NCBI RefSeq assembly: GCF_014302995.1
Contig: NZ_CP060295.1
Coordinates: 3,215,501-3,279,500, forward strand
Direction of reading: 5' to 3'
DNA from: Variovorax sp. PAMC26660
GTDB lineage: Bacteria > Pseudomonadota > Gammaproteobacteria > Burkholderiales > Burkholderiaceae_C
Length of the DNA stretch: 64,000 bases
Both the position numbers and the translations under genes were made by a program. Below the pieces are notes generated by a model. It did no database searches and was not told the DNA's origin. It saw only the letters and a list, made by a program, of their open reading frames with translations. The first letter of the stretch is position 1, and each line of letters begins with the position of its first letter. This document shows positions 7,409 to 18,374 of this stretch, piece after piece.

Positions 7409-8911
7409 GTGATCACCGAACTTGAATTCAAGAGCCTCAGCGCCCAGGGCTACAACCGTATTCCGCTGATGGCTGAGGCCTTTGCCGACCTCGAAACGCC
7501 TCTTTCCCTGTACCTCAAGCTGGCCCATTCGCAAGGCGGCGGCAAGCACAGCTTCCTGCTCGAATCGGTCGTTGGCGGCGAGCGCTTCGGCCGCTACAGC
7601 TTCATCGGGCTGCCCGCCCGCACGCTGCTTCGCGCCACCGGCTTCGGTGCCGATGCGAAGACAGAAGTGGTGACCGATGGCCAGGTGGTGGAGACCGCCG
7701 CCGGCAATCCGCTCGACTTTGTCGCGGCGTACCAAAAGCGCTTCAAGGTTGCTTTGCGGCCGGGGCTACCGCGCTTTTGCGGCGGCCTTGCCGGCTACTT
7801 CGGCTACGACACCGTGCGCCACATCGAGCGCAAGCTCGAAAAAAGCTGCCCGCCCGACACGCTCGGCTGCCCCGACATCCTGCTGTTGCAGTGCGAGGAA
7901 CTGGCCGTCATCGACAACCTCTCGGGCAAGCTCTACCTGATCGTCTATGCCGATCCGAAGCAGCCCGAGGCCTACGCCGTGGGCAAGCGCCGTCTGCGCG
8001 AGCTGAAGGAAAAGCTCAAGTATTCGGTGAGCGCGCCCATCGTGAAGCCCACGCAGCCGCATCCGCCCGAGCGCAGCTTTGCCAAGGCCGACTACATTGC
8101 GGCCGTCGAGCGCGCCAAGGAAATGATTGCCGCAGGCGACTTCATGCAGGTGCAGGTGGGCCAGCGCATCAGCAAGCGCTACACCGAGTCGCCGCTGTCG
8201 CTGTACCGCGCGCTGCGTTCGCTCAATCCGTCGCCCTACATGTACTACTACAACCTGGGCGATTTCCATGTGGTGGGTGCATCGCCCGAGATCCTGGTGC
8301 GCCAGGAGAACACGGACGACGGCGAGCAGAAGATCACCATCCGCCCGCTGGCCGGCACGCGTCCGCGCGGCGCTTCGCTCGAACTCGACAAGGCGGCCGA
8401 GGTGGAACTCATCAACGACCCGAAGGAGCGCGCCGAGCACGTCATGCTGATCGACCTCGCGCGCAACGACATCGGCCGCATCGCCAAGACCGGCACCGTG
8501 AAGGTGACCGAAGCCTTCGCAGTCGAACGCTACAGCCATGTGATGCACATCGTGAGCAACGTCGAAGGCACGCTGAAAGACGGCATGACCGCCATCGACG
8601 TGCTCAAGGCCACGTTCCCGGCGGGCACGCTGACCGGCGCGCCCAAGGTGCATGCGATGGAACTCATCGACCAGCTGGAGCCCACCAAGCGCGGCCTGTA
8701 CGGCGGCGCCTGCGGCTACATCAGCTACGCGGGCGATATGGACGTGGCCATTGCGATACGCACCGGTATCGTGAAGGACCAGATGCTGCACGTGCAGGCC
8801 GCGGCCGGCGTGGTCGCCGACTCGGTGCCCGAGCTGGAATGGAAAGAAACAGAGGCCAAGGCGCGCGCACTTCTGCGTGCCGCCGAACTGGTCGAGGAAG
8901 GCCTGGAATGA
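7409..8911 (+). CDS. trpE: anthranilate synthase component I
   Basis: A 500-residue enzyme making anthranilate from chorismate with ammonia from TrpG, the first step of tryptophan synthesis. The start is GTG at 7409 with GGAG about 9 bases upstream; it gives the usual N-terminus [19 protein letters not shown]. The tryptophan feedback-site motif LLES is at 50-53. The chorismate-binding domain shows [20 protein letters not shown] and the conserved [12 protein letters not shown]. It heads the trp cluster, and its stop overlaps the ATG of the next gene. Confidence 0.97.
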   Translation: MITELEFKSLSAQGYNRIPLMAEAFADLETPLSLYLKLAHSQGGGKHSFLLESVVGGERFGRYSFIGLPARTLLRATGFGADAKTEVVTDGQVVETAAGNPLDFVAAYQKRFKVALRPGLPRFCGGLAGYFGYDTVRHIERKLEKSCPPDTLGCPDILLLQCEELAVIDNLSGKLYLIVYADPKQPEAYAVGKRRLRELKEKLKYSVSAPIVKPTQPHPPERSFAKADYIAAVERAKEMIAAGDFMQVQVGQRISKRYTESPLSLYRALRSLNPSPYMYYYNLGDFHVVGASPEILVRQENTDDGEQKITIRPLAGTRPRGASLELDKAAEVELINDPKERAEHVMLIDLARNDIGRIAKTGTVKVTEAFAVERYSHVMHIVSNVEGTLKDGMTAIDVLKATFPAGTLTGAPKVHAMELIDQLEPTKRGLYGGACGYISYAGDMDVAIAIRTGIVKDQMLHVQAAAGVVADSVPELEWKETEAKARALLRAAELVEEGLE

Positions 8912-9300
8912 GCACCACACCCGATATTCAGAACGACTTTTCGCACGAAATCATCGGCGCCGCCGTCGAAGTGCAGCGCGTGCTCGGCACGGGGCTCGAC
9001 GAGGGCGCCTACGCCGCCGCGCTGGCCATCGAACTCGCCGAGCGCGAGATCGGCTTCACGCGCGACCTGGCGTTGTCGGCCACTTACAAGGGCCGCTCGC
9101 TGGGCGAGGTGTACCGCGCGGGCTTCGTGATCGAGCAGTCGGTCATCGTCGAGCTCAAGGCGGTCGATGTGCTGACCGACCTGCATCGCGCGCAGGTGCT
9201 GGCCGCGCTGCGGCTCTCGGGCCTCAAGCTGGGCCTGCTGATCAACTTCAACGTCTTTCCCGTGGTGAAGGGCGTGCACCGGATTGTGAGCAAGCCATGA
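8908..9300 (+). CDS. GxxExxY family protein (PD-(D/E)XK-like fold)
   Basis: A 130-residue protein of the GxxExxY family. The name motif is visible as G-L-D-E-G-A-Y at residues 29-35. [13 protein letters not shown] precedes it, and [27 protein letters not shown] followed by LGLLINFNV matches the family core, where E-x-K is the PD-(D/E)XK-like signature. The family has no settled function. It overlaps trpE and trpG by 4 bp (ATGA) on each side, so it is translated within the trp operon. Such genes are often mobile; here it is fully integrated. Confidence 0.9.
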   Translation: MSTTPDIQNDFSHEIIGAAVEVQRVLGTGLDEGAYAAALAIELAEREIGFTRDLALSATYKGRSLGEVYRAGFVIEQSVIVELKAVDVLTDLHRAQVLAALRLSGLKLGLLINFNVFPVVKGVHRIVSKP

Positions 9301-9881
9301 AACTGCTGATGATCGACAACTACGACAGCTTCACCTACAACATCGTCCAGTACTTCGGCGAGTTGGGTGCGGATGTGCAGGTGCATCGCAACGACGAGAT
9401 CACGGTGGCGCAGATCGGCGAGCTGATCGCTTCGGGCGTCACGCGGTTGGTGGTGTCGCCGGGGCCTTGTTCGCCGGCGGAAGCGGGCGTCTCGGTGGCG
9501 GCCATCGAGGCCTTCGCGGGCAAGCTGCCGATTCTTGGCGTGTGCCTGGGCCACCAGGCCATCGGCGCGGCCTTCGGCGGCAAGATCGTTCGCGCGCAGC
9601 AACTGATGCATGGCAAGACCAGCGAGATCACGACCACGCGCGAAGGCGTGTTCGCGGGGCTGCCCGAACGGTTCGTCGTCAACCGGTATCACTCGCTCTC
9701 GATCGAGCGCGAGAGCTGCCCGAAGGCGCTGGCTGTCACCGCCTGGACCGACGACGGCGAGATCATGGGCGTGTGGCACACCGGATTTGCGCATGACGTG
9801 CGCATCGAAGGCGTGCAGTTTCATCCTGAATCGATCCTGACCGAACATGGCCACGCCATGCTGAAGAACTTCCTGGACTGA
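9297..9881 (+). CDS. trpG: anthranilate synthase component II (glutamine amidotransferase)
   Basis: A 194-residue class I amidotransferase supplying ammonia to TrpE. The catalytic triad is Cys83 in GVCLGHQ with His176 and Glu178 in FHPES. The N-terminal [18 protein letters not shown] segment and VSPGPCSP oxyanion loop are standard. The homologue often also serves folate synthesis as PabA. Starts inside the stop of the GxxExxY gene. Confidence 0.97.
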   Translation: MKLLMIDNYDSFTYNIVQYFGELGADVQVHRNDEITVAQIGELIASGVTRLVVSPGPCSPAEAGVSVAAIEAFAGKLPILGVCLGHQAIGAAFGGKIVRAQQLMHGKTSEITTTREGVFAGLPERFVVNRYHSLSIERESCPKALAVTAWTDDGEIMGVWHTGFAHDVRIEGVQFHPESILTEHGHAMLKNFLD

Positions 9882-9887
9882 CCCGCC

Positions 9888-10949
9888 ATGACCGATCACA
9901 CCTCTCCTCTCGTTGATCTGCGCAGCGACACCGTCACGCAACCCACGCCTGCGATGCGCGAGGCCATGATGGCGGCGCCGCTGGGCGACGACGTCTTCGG
10001 CACCGACCCGAGCGTGAACGCGCTGCAGGAAAAGATCGCTGCGCTGCTGGGCTTCGAGGCCGCGCTGTTCGTGCCGACCGGCACGCAAAGCAACCTGTGC
10101 GCGATCCTCTCGCACTGCGGCCGTGGCGACGAATACATCGTCGGCCAGCAGGCGCATTGCTACCGCTGGGAAGGCGGCGGTGCGGCGGTGTTCGGCAGCG
10201 TGCAGCCGCAGCCGCTCGACCATGCGCCCGACGGTACGTTGCCGCTCGCGCAGATCGAGGCGGCCATCAAGCCCGACGACGCGCACTTTGCGCGCACGAA
10301 GCTGCTGGCGCTGGAGAACACGCTGGGCGGCAAACTGCTGCCCTTCGACTACGTGCAGGCCGCGACCGACCTGGCGAAAAGCAAGGGCCTGCAGCGACAC
10401 CTGGACGGGGCTCGTCTCTTCAATGCCGCAACGGCGCAGGCCGCGCTCAACAAGCGCAGCGACATCCGCGCGGAAGCCCGCCGCATTGCGCAGTGCTTCG
10501 ACAGCGTCTCGGTCTGCTTCAGCAAGGGCCTGGGCGCTCCGATCGGCTCCGCGCTGGTTGGTTCGCGCGAGTTCATCGCGCGGGCGCATCGCATCCGCAA
10601 GATGGCGGGCGGCGGCATGCGGCAGGCAGGCCTGTTGGCGGCTGCGGCGTCGCATGCGCTCGACCACCATGTCGATCGCCTGGCCGACGACCACGCGCTG
10701 GCGCGGCGTCTGGCGCAGGGGCTCGAAGGCATCGAGGGCCTGACGGTCGAAGCGCCGCATACGAACATCGTGTTTGCCGACCTCACGGGTGCGGCGCAGG
10801 CGCGTTCGTCGGAGTTGATCGCGAGCCTCAACCAGCAGGGCATTCTTGCGACGGGGCTGTATCGCCTGCGCTTCGTGACGCACCTCGACGTGGATGCAGC
10901 CGGTGTCGACCGCGCCGTTGCTGCGATCCGCGGTTTCTTCAACGCCTGA
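9888..10949 (+). CDS. ltaE: low-specificity L-threonine aldolase
   Basis: A 353-residue fold-type I PLP enzyme cleaving L-threonine or allo-threonine to glycine and acetaldehyde. The PLP lysine is Lys213 in SVCFSKGLGAPIGS. Other family marks are DLRSDTVTQPT at the N-terminus, PTGTQSNLCA and HLDGARLFNA. It starts 6 bp after trpG and lies between trpG and trpD, so it is part of the same transcript although not a tryptophan enzyme. Glycine/serine metabolism is a plausible link, since serine feeds tryptophan synthase. Confidence 0.93.
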   Translation: MTDHTSPLVDLRSDTVTQPTPAMREAMMAAPLGDDVFGTDPSVNALQEKIAALLGFEAALFVPTGTQSNLCAILSHCGRGDEYIVGQQAHCYRWEGGGAAVFGSVQPQPLDHAPDGTLPLAQIEAAIKPDDAHFARTKLLALENTLGGKLLPFDYVQAATDLAKSKGLQRHLDGARLFNAATAQAALNKRSDIRAEARRIAQCFDSVSVCFSKGLGAPIGSALVGSREFIARAHRIRKMAGGGMRQAGLLAAAASHALDHHVDRLADDHALARRLAQGLEGIEGLTVEAPHTNIVFADLTGAAQARSSELIASLNQQGILATGLYRLRFVTHLDVDAAGVDRAVAAIRGFFNA

Positions 10950-10964
10950 CCAACGGGAGCCGCG

Positions 10965-11627
10965 ATGCCCGATCTTCCGCATCTGCTCGCTTTCATCGCT
11001 GCCGGCTGGCTGCTGAACCTGACGCCAGGACCTGACGTGCTCTACGTCGTGACGAACTCGCTGCGCTCCGGCGTGCGCGCCGGCATCGTGGCCGGGCTTG
11101 GCATCACCGCTGGCTGTTTCGTTCACATCTTTGCGGCAGCAGTCGGCGTAGGCACCCTGATGGCAACTTCCGCGACGGCATTCACCGTGCTCAAGTACGT
11201 GGGCGCGGCCTACCTGCTCTACCTCGGCGTGCGCATGGTGCTTTCGCGTGCCAAGCCGCCTGCCGATCTCGATGCGGCGGCCGCCGCTGTGGGCGGGGAA
11301 CGCAGCCTCAAGGCGATCTTTCTGGGCGGCTTCTGGACCAATGTGCTCAACCCCAAGGTGGCGCTGTTCTTCCTTGCCTTCGTGCCGCAGTTCATTGCCC
11401 CCGGCGCCGACAACAAGGCCCTGTACTTCGTGCTGTTGGGCGTGCTGTTCAATCTCAACGCGATCCCGGTCAACGTGGGATGGGCACTGGCTGCGGGCTG
11501 GATGGCGCGTCGCGGCGCCGTGCAGAAGGGCATGCACTGGCTCGACCGTGTTGCCGGCGTCCTGTTCATCGGCTTCGGCCTCAAGCTCGCGTTCACCGAC
11601 GCGCCGGCTGTTCGCATCGGCCACTGA
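10965..11627 (+). CDS. LysE-family amino-acid exporter
   Basis: A 220-residue inner-membrane protein with about six hydrophobic helices. The family signature NLTPGPDVLYVVTNSLRSGVRAG lies near the N-terminus and GGFWTNVLNPKVALFFLAFVPQF in the middle. Members of the RhtB/LysE group export amino acids such as threonine, homoserine or lysine. Together with the threonine aldolase just upstream it suggests control of threonine or a related amino acid; the substrate is not determined. Confidence 0.9.
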   Translation: MPDLPHLLAFIAAGWLLNLTPGPDVLYVVTNSLRSGVRAGIVAGLGITAGCFVHIFAAAVGVGTLMATSATAFTVLKYVGAAYLLYLGVRMVLSRAKPPADLDAAAAAVGGERSLKAIFLGGFWTNVLNPKVALFFLAFVPQFIAPGADNKALYFVLLGVLFNLNAIPVNVGWALAAGWMARRGAVQKGMHWLDRVAGVLFIGFGLKLAFTDAPAVRIGH

Positions 11628-11648
11628 CACCTACCGAGGAGACTCACC

Positions 11649-12671
11649 ATGATCACCCCCCAGGAAGCGCTGCAGCGCACCATCGAGCACCGCGAGGTTT
11701 TTCACGACGAGATGCTGCACATCGTGCGACTCATCATGAGTGGCGAGTGCTCGCCCGTGATGATGGCCGCGCTGATCACCGGCCTGCGCGTCAAGAAGGA
11801 AACCATCGGCGAGATCACCGCCGCCGCGCAGGTGATGCGCGAGGTGTCGACCAAGGTGCCCGTGAAGGACACCACGCACCTTGTGGACATCGTGGGCACA
11901 GGCGGGGACGGCTCGCACACCTTCAACATCTCGACCTGCTCGATGTTCGTTGCGGCCGCTGGCGGCGCCAAGGTGAGCAAGCACGGCGGGCGCAGCGTGT
12001 CGAGCAAGTCGGGCAGTGCCGACGTACTGGAGGCGCTGGGCGTCAACATCAACCTGAAGCCCGAGCAGATCGCGCGCTCCATCGAGGAATGCGGCATCGG
12101 CTTCATGTTTGCGCCGAACCATCATCCCGCGATGAAAAACGTCGCACCGGTTCGCAAGGAGCTGGGCATCAAGACCATCTTCAACATCCTCGGGCCGCTG
12201 ACCAACCCGGCGGGCGCACCGAACATCCTGATGGGCGTGTTCCACGCCGACCTCGTAGGTATCCAGGTGCGCGCATTGCAACGGCTCGGCACCGAGCATG
12301 CAATGGTTGTCTATGGGCGCGACGGCATGGACGAGATTTCACTCGGCGGCGCCACCCTGGTGGGCGAGTTGAAGGACGGCGAGATCCGTGAGTACGAGTT
12401 GCATCCCGAGGACTTCGGCTTCGCAATGTCGAGCAACCGCGCGTTGCGCGTGGAAACGCCCGAGCAGTCGAAGGCGATGCTGTTGGGCGTGCTCGACAAC
12501 CAGGCCGGCCCCGCGCTCGACATCGTGCTGCTCAACGCCGGCGCTGCGCTGTATGCGGCGAACGTGGTCGATTCGGTGGCGGCGGGTGTGGACCGCTCGC
12601 GTGCAGTCGTGGCCTCTGGTGCTGCCAAAGCCAAGCTGGCGGAGCTGGTCAAAGCCTCCGCGACCGTCTGA
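11649..12671 (+). CDS. trpD: anthranilate phosphoribosyltransferase
   Basis: A 340-residue enzyme joining anthranilate to PRPP, step two of the tryptophan pathway. PRPP-binding motif [14 protein letters not shown], anthranilate-site [21 protein letters not shown], and the metal-binding DGMDEISL are all present. GAGGAGA lies 7-13 bases before the ATG. Length is normal for the family. Confidence 0.97.
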   Translation: MITPQEALQRTIEHREVFHDEMLHIVRLIMSGECSPVMMAALITGLRVKKETIGEITAAAQVMREVSTKVPVKDTTHLVDIVGTGGDGSHTFNISTCSMFVAAAGGAKVSKHGGRSVSSKSGSADVLEALGVNINLKPEQIARSIEECGIGFMFAPNHHPAMKNVAPVRKELGIKTIFNILGPLTNPAGAPNILMGVFHADLVGIQVRALQRLGTEHAMVVYGRDGMDEISLGGATLVGELKDGEIREYELHPEDFGFAMSSNRALRVETPEQSKAMLLGVLDNQAGPALDIVLLNAGAALYAANVVDSVAAGVDRSRAVVASGAAKAKLAELVKASATV

Positions 12672-12700
12672 TTCAAAAGAAACCGAAAGCAGAACAAGCC

Positions 12701-13501
12701 ATGTCAGACATCCTCGACAAGATCGTTGCCGTCAAGCGCCAGGAGATCGCGGCCGCGCAGAAGCGCGCTCCCCTCGAAGCCATTCGCTTCGATGCCGAAA
12801 GCCGCGTGCTGACGCGTGACTTCGAAGCCGCGCTGCGCGCGAAGATCGCTGCCGGCCACGCCGCCGTGATCGCCGAAGTCAAGAAGGCCAGCCCGAGCAA
12901 GGGCGTGCTGCGCGAAGACTTCATTCCGGCGGACATCGCGCAGAGCTACGCGGAAGGCGACGGCAAGATCAGCGCGGCCTGCCTTTCGGTGCTGACCGAC
13001 AAGCAGTTCTTCCAGGGCAGCGTGGACTATCTCAAGCAGGCACGTGCGTCGTGCGACTTGCCGGTGCTGCGCAAGGACTTCATCGTCGACGCGTACCAGG
13101 TGTACGAGTCGCGCGCGATGGGCGCCGATGCCGTCCTGCTGATCGCCGCATGCCTGGACGATGCGCAGATGAAGGACTACGAAGCCATTGCGCGGGGGCT
13201 GAGCATGGCTGTGCTGGTCGAGGTGCACGACGCGGCCGAACTCGACCGCGCGCTGAAGCTCAAGACGGCACTGATCGGTATCAACAACCGCAATCTGCGC
13301 AACTTCGAGGTGTCGATCCAAGCCACCATCGACCTGCTGCCCAAGTTGCCGGCCGATCGGCTGGCAGTGACCGAATCGGGCATCGCCACGCGCGAAGACG
13401 TTGCCACGTTGCGTGCAGCGGGCGTCAATGCCTTCCTGGTCGGCGAAGCGTTCATGCGTGCCAAGGAACCCGGCGAGGCCCTCGCTGCGTTGTTCAAATG
13501 A
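12701..13501 (+). CDS. trpC: indole-3-glycerol-phosphate synthase
   Basis: A 266-residue (beta/alpha)8 enzyme closing the indole ring. It is the monofunctional form, without a TrpF domain. Motifs: [17 protein letters not shown] (catalytic Glu and Lys), [35 protein letters not shown] and [13 protein letters not shown]. The stop overlaps the start of ung by 4 bp. trpF, trpB and trpA are not in the window. Confidence 0.97.
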   Translation: MSDILDKIVAVKRQEIAAAQKRAPLEAIRFDAESRVLTRDFEAALRAKIAAGHAAVIAEVKKASPSKGVLREDFIPADIAQSYAEGDGKISAACLSVLTDKQFFQGSVDYLKQARASCDLPVLRKDFIVDAYQVYESRAMGADAVLLIAACLDDAQMKDYEAIARGLSMAVLVEVHDAAELDRALKLKTALIGINNRNLRNFEVSIQATIDLLPKLPADRLAVTESGIATREDVATLRAAGVNAFLVGEAFMRAKEPGEALAALFK

Positions 13502-14205
13502 GCCGGCCCGATCAGCTGTCGAGCAGCGATCCTGCCGATTGGCCGGTGGCGCCGGGCTGGCAATCGCTGGTCGATGAGTTCTTCGCTGGTGCTGTCGGGC
13601 AGAAGTTGCAGGGTTTCCTGCGCGAACGCCTTGATGCGGGCGCGGTGATCTTTCCGCCGCAGCCGCTGCGGGCGCTGGAACTGACGCCGCCCGAAGACGT
13701 GCGCGTGGTGATCCTGGGTCAGGACCCGTACCACGGCCGCGGCCAGGCCGAAGGGCTGGCGTTTTCGGTGGCGCCCGGCGTGGCACTGCCGCCGTCGCTG
13801 CGCAACATCTTCAAGGAATTGCAGCGCGACCTGGGGACGGCCCCGCCGCCGTTTCCCAATCCTGGCGGCAGCCTGGTGAAGTGGGCGACCCATGGCGTGC
13901 TGTTGCTCAACACCTGCCTGACGGTCGAGGAGGCGCAGCCGGCCAGCCACGCGGGGCGCGGCTGGGAAGTGTTCACGGATGCCGTCATTCGCCATGTTTC
14001 GGCCGGCGAGAAGTCTGTTGTTTTTATGCTATGGGGCTCACACGCACAGAGTAAGCGCGCGTTGATCGACGTTGGGCGCCATAAGGTGCTGATGTCGAAT
14101 CATCCGTCGCCACTTTCTGCGTTGCGCCCGCCGGTGCCGTTCATCGGCTGCGGACATTTCGGCGAAGCGCGTGCGTGGCGGGAGGCGCAGCAATCGCAGG
14201 GGTGA
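13498..14205 (+). CDS. ung: uracil-DNA glycosylase, family 1
   Basis: A 235-residue base-excision repair enzyme removing uracil from DNA. Water-activating motif [18 protein letters not shown] with Asp76, the uracil-recognition segment [10 protein letters not shown], and the minor-groove loop HPSPLSA with His202 are intact. It overlaps trpC by ATGA, so it rides on the trp transcript. The region after it up to the tRNAs (about 105 bp) holds no gene. Confidence 0.97.
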   Translation: MSRPDQLSSSDPADWPVAPGWQSLVDEFFAGAVGQKLQGFLRERLDAGAVIFPPQPLRALELTPPEDVRVVILGQDPYHGRGQAEGLAFSVAPGVALPPSLRNIFKELQRDLGTAPPPFPNPGGSLVKWATHGVLLLNTCLTVEEAQPASHAGRGWEVFTDAVIRHVSAGEKSVVFMLWGSHAQSKRALIDVGRHKVLMSNHPSPLSALRPPVPFIGCGHFGEARAWREAQQSQG

Positions 14206-14293
14206 ACTTGGGCAATAATCGTGGGCTCAGCCTCGAGGCAGTTCTTCCGCATCTTCTTGATGTTGGGGTTTCTGAGTAGTCACAAAATCGTGC

Positions 14294-14299
14294 TATATT
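14294..14299 (+). promoter_or_regulatory. putative -10 box of the tRNA-tuf operon
   Basis: TATATT stands 12 bases before tRNA-Tyr in an A/T-rich patch of an otherwise GC-rich region. No good -35 is seen at 16-18 bp, so the promoter call is tentative. Confidence 0.35.
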
Positions 14300-14311
14300 T
14301 CGAGGTTCGCC

Positions 14312-14397
14312 GGAGAGGTGGCCGAGTGGTTAATGGCAGCAGACTGTAAATCTGCCCTCTTACGAGTACGCTGGTTCGAATCCAGCCCTCTCCACCA
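14312..14397 (+). tRNA. tRNA-Tyr (GTA)
   Basis: Cloverleaf with a long variable arm, as expected for a class II tRNA. Anticodon GTA at 14346-14348; the T loop is GGTTCGAATCC; the CCA end is encoded. First gene of a tRNA-Tyr/Gly/Thr-tuf operon like that of Escherichia coli tufB. Confidence 0.97.
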
Positions 14398-14462
14398 GCG
14401 ATGAATTTGGTTTCTAAGAGCGATTGGATCTAGCGCTTTGGGTGCCTTGAAGTGCCCCCGAT

Positions 14463-14536
14463 GCGGGAGTAGTTCAATGGTAGAACCCCAGCCTTCCAAG
14501 CTGATGACGCGGGTTCGATTCCCGTCTCCCGCTCCA
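14463..14536 (+). tRNA. tRNA-Gly (TCC)
   Basis: A 74-nt cloverleaf with acceptor GCGGGAG/CTCCCGC, anticodon TCC at 14495-14497, T arm GGGTTCGATTCCC and encoded CCA. The outermost anticodon-stem pair is C-A, otherwise normal. It lies 65 bp after tRNA-Tyr. Confidence 0.97.
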
Positions 14537-14578
14537 GAGACCCGGTTCGGCGCCGGAATGCGATTTGGTTAGACAAAA

Positions 14579-14653
14579 GCCCTTTTGGCTCAGTGGTAGA
14601 GCACCCCCTTGGTAAGGGGGAGGTCGCGGGTCCGATTCCCGCAAAGGGCACCA
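14579..14653 (+). tRNA. tRNA-Thr (GGT)
   Basis: A 75-nt cloverleaf with acceptor GCCCTTT/AAAGGGC, anticodon GGT at 14611-14613 in a strong CCCCC/GGGGG stem, and encoded CCA. It precedes tuf by 73 bp. Confidence 0.97.
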
Positions 14654-14726
14654 GTTTTTGGGGGTTGCGACGGCAGCTTTGCAACCCATCTGCATACGTT
14701 GAAATCGTTTTTTTCGGAGTCGAAAA

Positions 14727-15920
<1,194 letters not shown>

Positions 15921-15941
15921 GCCAAGCGCAAAGAGTACCGG

Positions 15942-16017
15942 AGGGGTATAGCTCAATTGGCAGAGCGTCGGTCTCCAAAACCGAAGGTTGTAGGTTCGAT
16001 TCCTACTGCCCCTGCCA
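15942..16017 (+). tRNA. tRNA-Trp (CCA)
   Basis: A 76-nt cloverleaf with acceptor AGGGGTA/TGCCCCT, anticodon CCA at 15975-15977, T arm TAGGTTCGATTCCTA and encoded CCA. Located between tuf and secE, as in many proteobacteria. Confidence 0.97.
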
Positions 16018-16036
16018 CCTAGGTGGCACTCCGAAA

Positions 16037-16061
16037 AAGCCCGTCGTGTCCCGACGGGCTT
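16037..16061. terminator. strong hairpin between tRNA-Trp and secE
   Basis: A perfect 10-bp stem AAGCCCGTCG/CGACGGGCTT with a 5-base loop. On the plus strand no U run follows, but an A run precedes it, so as an intrinsic terminator it would work for minus-strand transcription. On the plus strand it may be a processing or pause site between tRNA-Trp and secE. Confidence 0.5.
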
Positions 16062-16119
16062 CGGCGTCTCAAGAGACGCATTGAATTGAAGGCCGAAAGG
16101 CACAGGAAATCAGCCAACC

Positions 16120-16503
16120 ATGGCCACTTCTCAAATCGAAACCGTGAGCACCGGCGCAGACAAGGCCAAACTGGCCGTGGCTGTCGTGCTGGCCGTGGGC
16201 GCCATCGTGGCGTTCTACCTGCTCTCGCGCCAGGGCTCGCTGGTCCAGTGGGCTGCGCTGCTGGTCGGCTTGGCTGCTGCGGTGGGTGCCTTTGGCAGCT
16301 CGGAGAATGGCCGTCAGTTGTGGGCTTTTGGCCGCGACTCGTGGCGCGAGGTCAAGAAGGTCGTGTGGCCGACCCGCAAGGAAGCAATGCAGATGACGGC
16401 TTATGTGTTTGCCTTTGTGGCGATCATGTCCGTCTTCCTCTGGCTCACCGACAAGACGCTCGAATGGGTGTTTTTCGACCTCATTCTGGGCTGGAGAAAA
16501 TAA
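16120..16503 (+). CDS. secE: preprotein translocase subunit SecE
   Basis: A 127-residue inner-membrane subunit of SecYEG. Three hydrophobic helices are visible, and the conserved amphipathic motif EVKKVVWPTRKEA precedes the last one. This is the long, three-helix type as in Escherichia coli. It is followed by nusG after 3 bases. Confidence 0.96.
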   Translation: MATSQIETVSTGADKAKLAVAVVLAVGAIVAFYLLSRQGSLVQWAALLVGLAAAVGAFGSSENGRQLWAFGRDSWREVKKVVWPTRKEAMQMTAYVFAFVAIMSVFLWLTDKTLEWVFFDLILGWRK

Positions 16504-16506
16504 GCA

Positions 16507-17109
16507 ATGACCGACGATGTAGTTGAAACCACGCCGGAAGAGGAGAACACTCCGATTCTGGCCCCCGCTGCCAACCCTGATCTGCGTTGGTACGTGGTGC
16601 ATGCCTATTCGGGCATGGAGAAGGCTGTCGAGCGCAACATTCTGGAGCGCATCAATCGCGCCGGCATGCAGGATAAGTTCGGCCGCATCCTGGTCCCGAC
16701 TGAAGAAGTGGTCGAAATCAAGAACGGCCAGAAGCGCACCACCGAGCGTCGCTTCTTCCCTGGCTATGTTCTGGTCGAAATGATCATGGACGACGAGAGT
16801 TGGCACCTGGTGAAGCACACCAACAAGGTGACGGGTTTCGTGGGCGGCGCGAAGAACCGTCCGGCTCCGATCTCGCAGAAAGAGGTCGAAGACATCGTCA
16901 GCCAGATGCAGCAGGGCACCGAGAAGCCGCGTCACAAGGTGGAGTTCATCGTCGGCGAGTTTGTGCGCGTCAAGGAAGGTCCGTTCACGGACTTCAACGG
17001 CACGGTCGAAGATGTGAACTACGAGAAGAGCAAGGTCAGCGTGTCGGTCATGATCTTTGGCCGCTCCACACCGGTCGAGCTCGAATTCAGCCAGGTCGAG
17101 AAGACCTGA
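16507..17109 (+). CDS. nusG: transcription antitermination/termination factor NusG
   Basis: A 200-residue elongation factor. The NGN domain starts at [19 protein letters not shown], includes the [11 protein letters not shown] motif, and the C-terminal KOW domain contains [21 protein letters not shown]. It has a short acidic N-terminal extension (about 20 residues) before the NGN domain. It lies upstream of rplK as usual. Confidence 0.98.
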   Translation: MTDDVVETTPEEENTPILAPAANPDLRWYVVHAYSGMEKAVERNILERINRAGMQDKFGRILVPTEEVVEIKNGQKRTTERRFFPGYVLVEMIMDDESWHLVKHTNKVTGFVGGAKNRPAPISQKEVEDIVSQMQQGTEKPRHKVEFIVGEFVRVKEGPFTDFNGTVEDVNYEKSKVSVSVMIFGRSTPVELEFSQVEKT

Positions 17110-17243
17110 GCCTCGGGCCGACAGGCCTGAACCCATTCCGGCTGCGCGCTATCCGACTCGGTGCGCGGCCTTGATCGAAGAGTCGTTCAACCCCGGGGAG
17201 CTGCGGCGAGAGCCAAGGCGATATCACCCGCAAGGAGCAAAGC

Positions 17244-17675
17244 ATGGCGAAAAAAATCGTCGGCTTCATCAAGCTGCAAGTGCCAGCTGGTAAGGCCAAC
17301 CCGTCACCACCCATCGGTCCCGCACTGGGCCAGCGTGGTTTGAACATCATGGAGTTCTGCAAGGCGTTCAACGCGCAAACCCAAGGCGTCGAGCCGGGTC
17401 TGCCGCTGCCGGTGGTCATCACCGCGTTCGCTGACAAGAGCTTCACCTTCATCATCAAGACGCCCCCGGCGATCACCTTGATCAAGAAGGCCATCAAGCT
17501 GGACAAGGGTTCGGCCACGCCGCAATCCGTCAAGGTCGGCAAGATCACCCGCGCTCAGCTCGAAGAGATCGCCAAGGCCAAGATGAAGGATTTGACCGCT
17601 GCCGATCTGGACGCAGCTGTTCGTACCATCGCCGGCTCTGCCCGTTCGATGGGCGTGACTGTGGAGGGCGTGTAA
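17244..17675 (+). CDS. rplK: 50S ribosomal protein L11
   Basis: A 143-residue protein of the GTPase-associated centre. The N-terminal Pro-rich segment ([30 protein letters not shown]) and C-terminal rRNA-binding domain ending in [11 protein letters not shown] are typical. AAGGAG lies 9-14 bases before the ATG. The 134-bp gap after nusG probably holds the ribosomal protein promoter; I saw no clear consensus boxes. Confidence 0.98.
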   Translation: MAKKIVGFIKLQVPAGKANPSPPIGPALGQRGLNIMEFCKAFNAQTQGVEPGLPLPVVITAFADKSFTFIIKTPPAITLIKKAIKLDKGSATPQSVKVGKITRAQLEEIAKAKMKDLTAADLDAAVRTIAGSARSMGVTVEGV

Positions 17676-18374
17676 ATGTCCAAGATCACCAAGAAGCAAA
17701 AGTCGTTCGAAGGCAAGGTCGACAGCAACAAGCTGTACGCCCTCGTTGACGCCATCGGTCTCGTGAAAGAAGCCGCCACCGCCAAGTTCGACGAATCGAT
17801 CGACGTGGCCGTGCAACTCGGCATCGACGCGAAGAAGTCGGACCAGGTCGTGCGTGGCGCCGTCGTGCTGCCCAACGGCACCGGCAAGACCAAGCGCGTG
17901 GCTGTGTTCGCCCAGGGCGCCAAGGCTGAAGAAGCCAAGGCCGCTGGCGCCGACATCGTCGGCATGGACGATCTGGCTGCCATGGTCAAGGCTGGCGACA
18001 TGCCTTTCGACGTCGTGATCGCCGCACCGGACGCCATGCGTGTCGTCGGTACGCTCGGCCAGATCCTCGGCCCGCGCGGCCTGATGCCCAACCCCAAGGT
18101 TGGCACGGTGACCCCGGACGTCGCTACGGCTGTGAAGAACGCCAAGGCTGGCCAGGTTCAGTTCCGCGTCGACAAGGCCGGCATCATCCACGGCACGATC
18201 GGCCGTCGTTCGTTCGACACCGACAAGCTGCAAGGCAACCTCGTTGCGCTGATCGACGCGCTGGTCAAGGCCAAGCCGGCCACCAGCAAGGGCGTGTTCC
18301 TGCGCAAGGTGGCAGTTTCGTCGACGATGGGTCTGGGTGTCCGCGTGGACACGCAAACCATCTCGGCAAGCTAA
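17676..18374 (+). CDS. rplA: 50S ribosomal protein L1
   Basis: A 232-residue L1-stalk protein, also a translational repressor of its own operon in enterics. Conserved [18 protein letters not shown] and the [11 protein letters not shown] segment are seen. It starts directly after the rplK stop codon. Confidence 0.98.
   Translation: MSKITKKQKSFEGKVDSNKLYALVDAIGLVKEAATAKFDESIDVAVQLGIDAKKSDQVVRGAVVLPNGTGKTKRVAVFAQGAKAEEAKAAGADIVGMDDLAAMVKAGDMPFDVVIAAPDAMRVVGTLGQILGPRGLMPNPKVGTVTPDVATAVKNAKAGQVQFRVDKAGIIHGTIGRRSFDTDKLQGNLVALIDALVKAKPATSKGVFLRKVAVSSTMGLGVRVDTQTISAS

Noticed and set aside
7409..7411. Longer trpE start at 7304
   Set aside because: The extra 35 residues are not like trpE N-termini and overlap the leader hairpin; GTG 7409 has a ribosome binding site and the family N-terminus.
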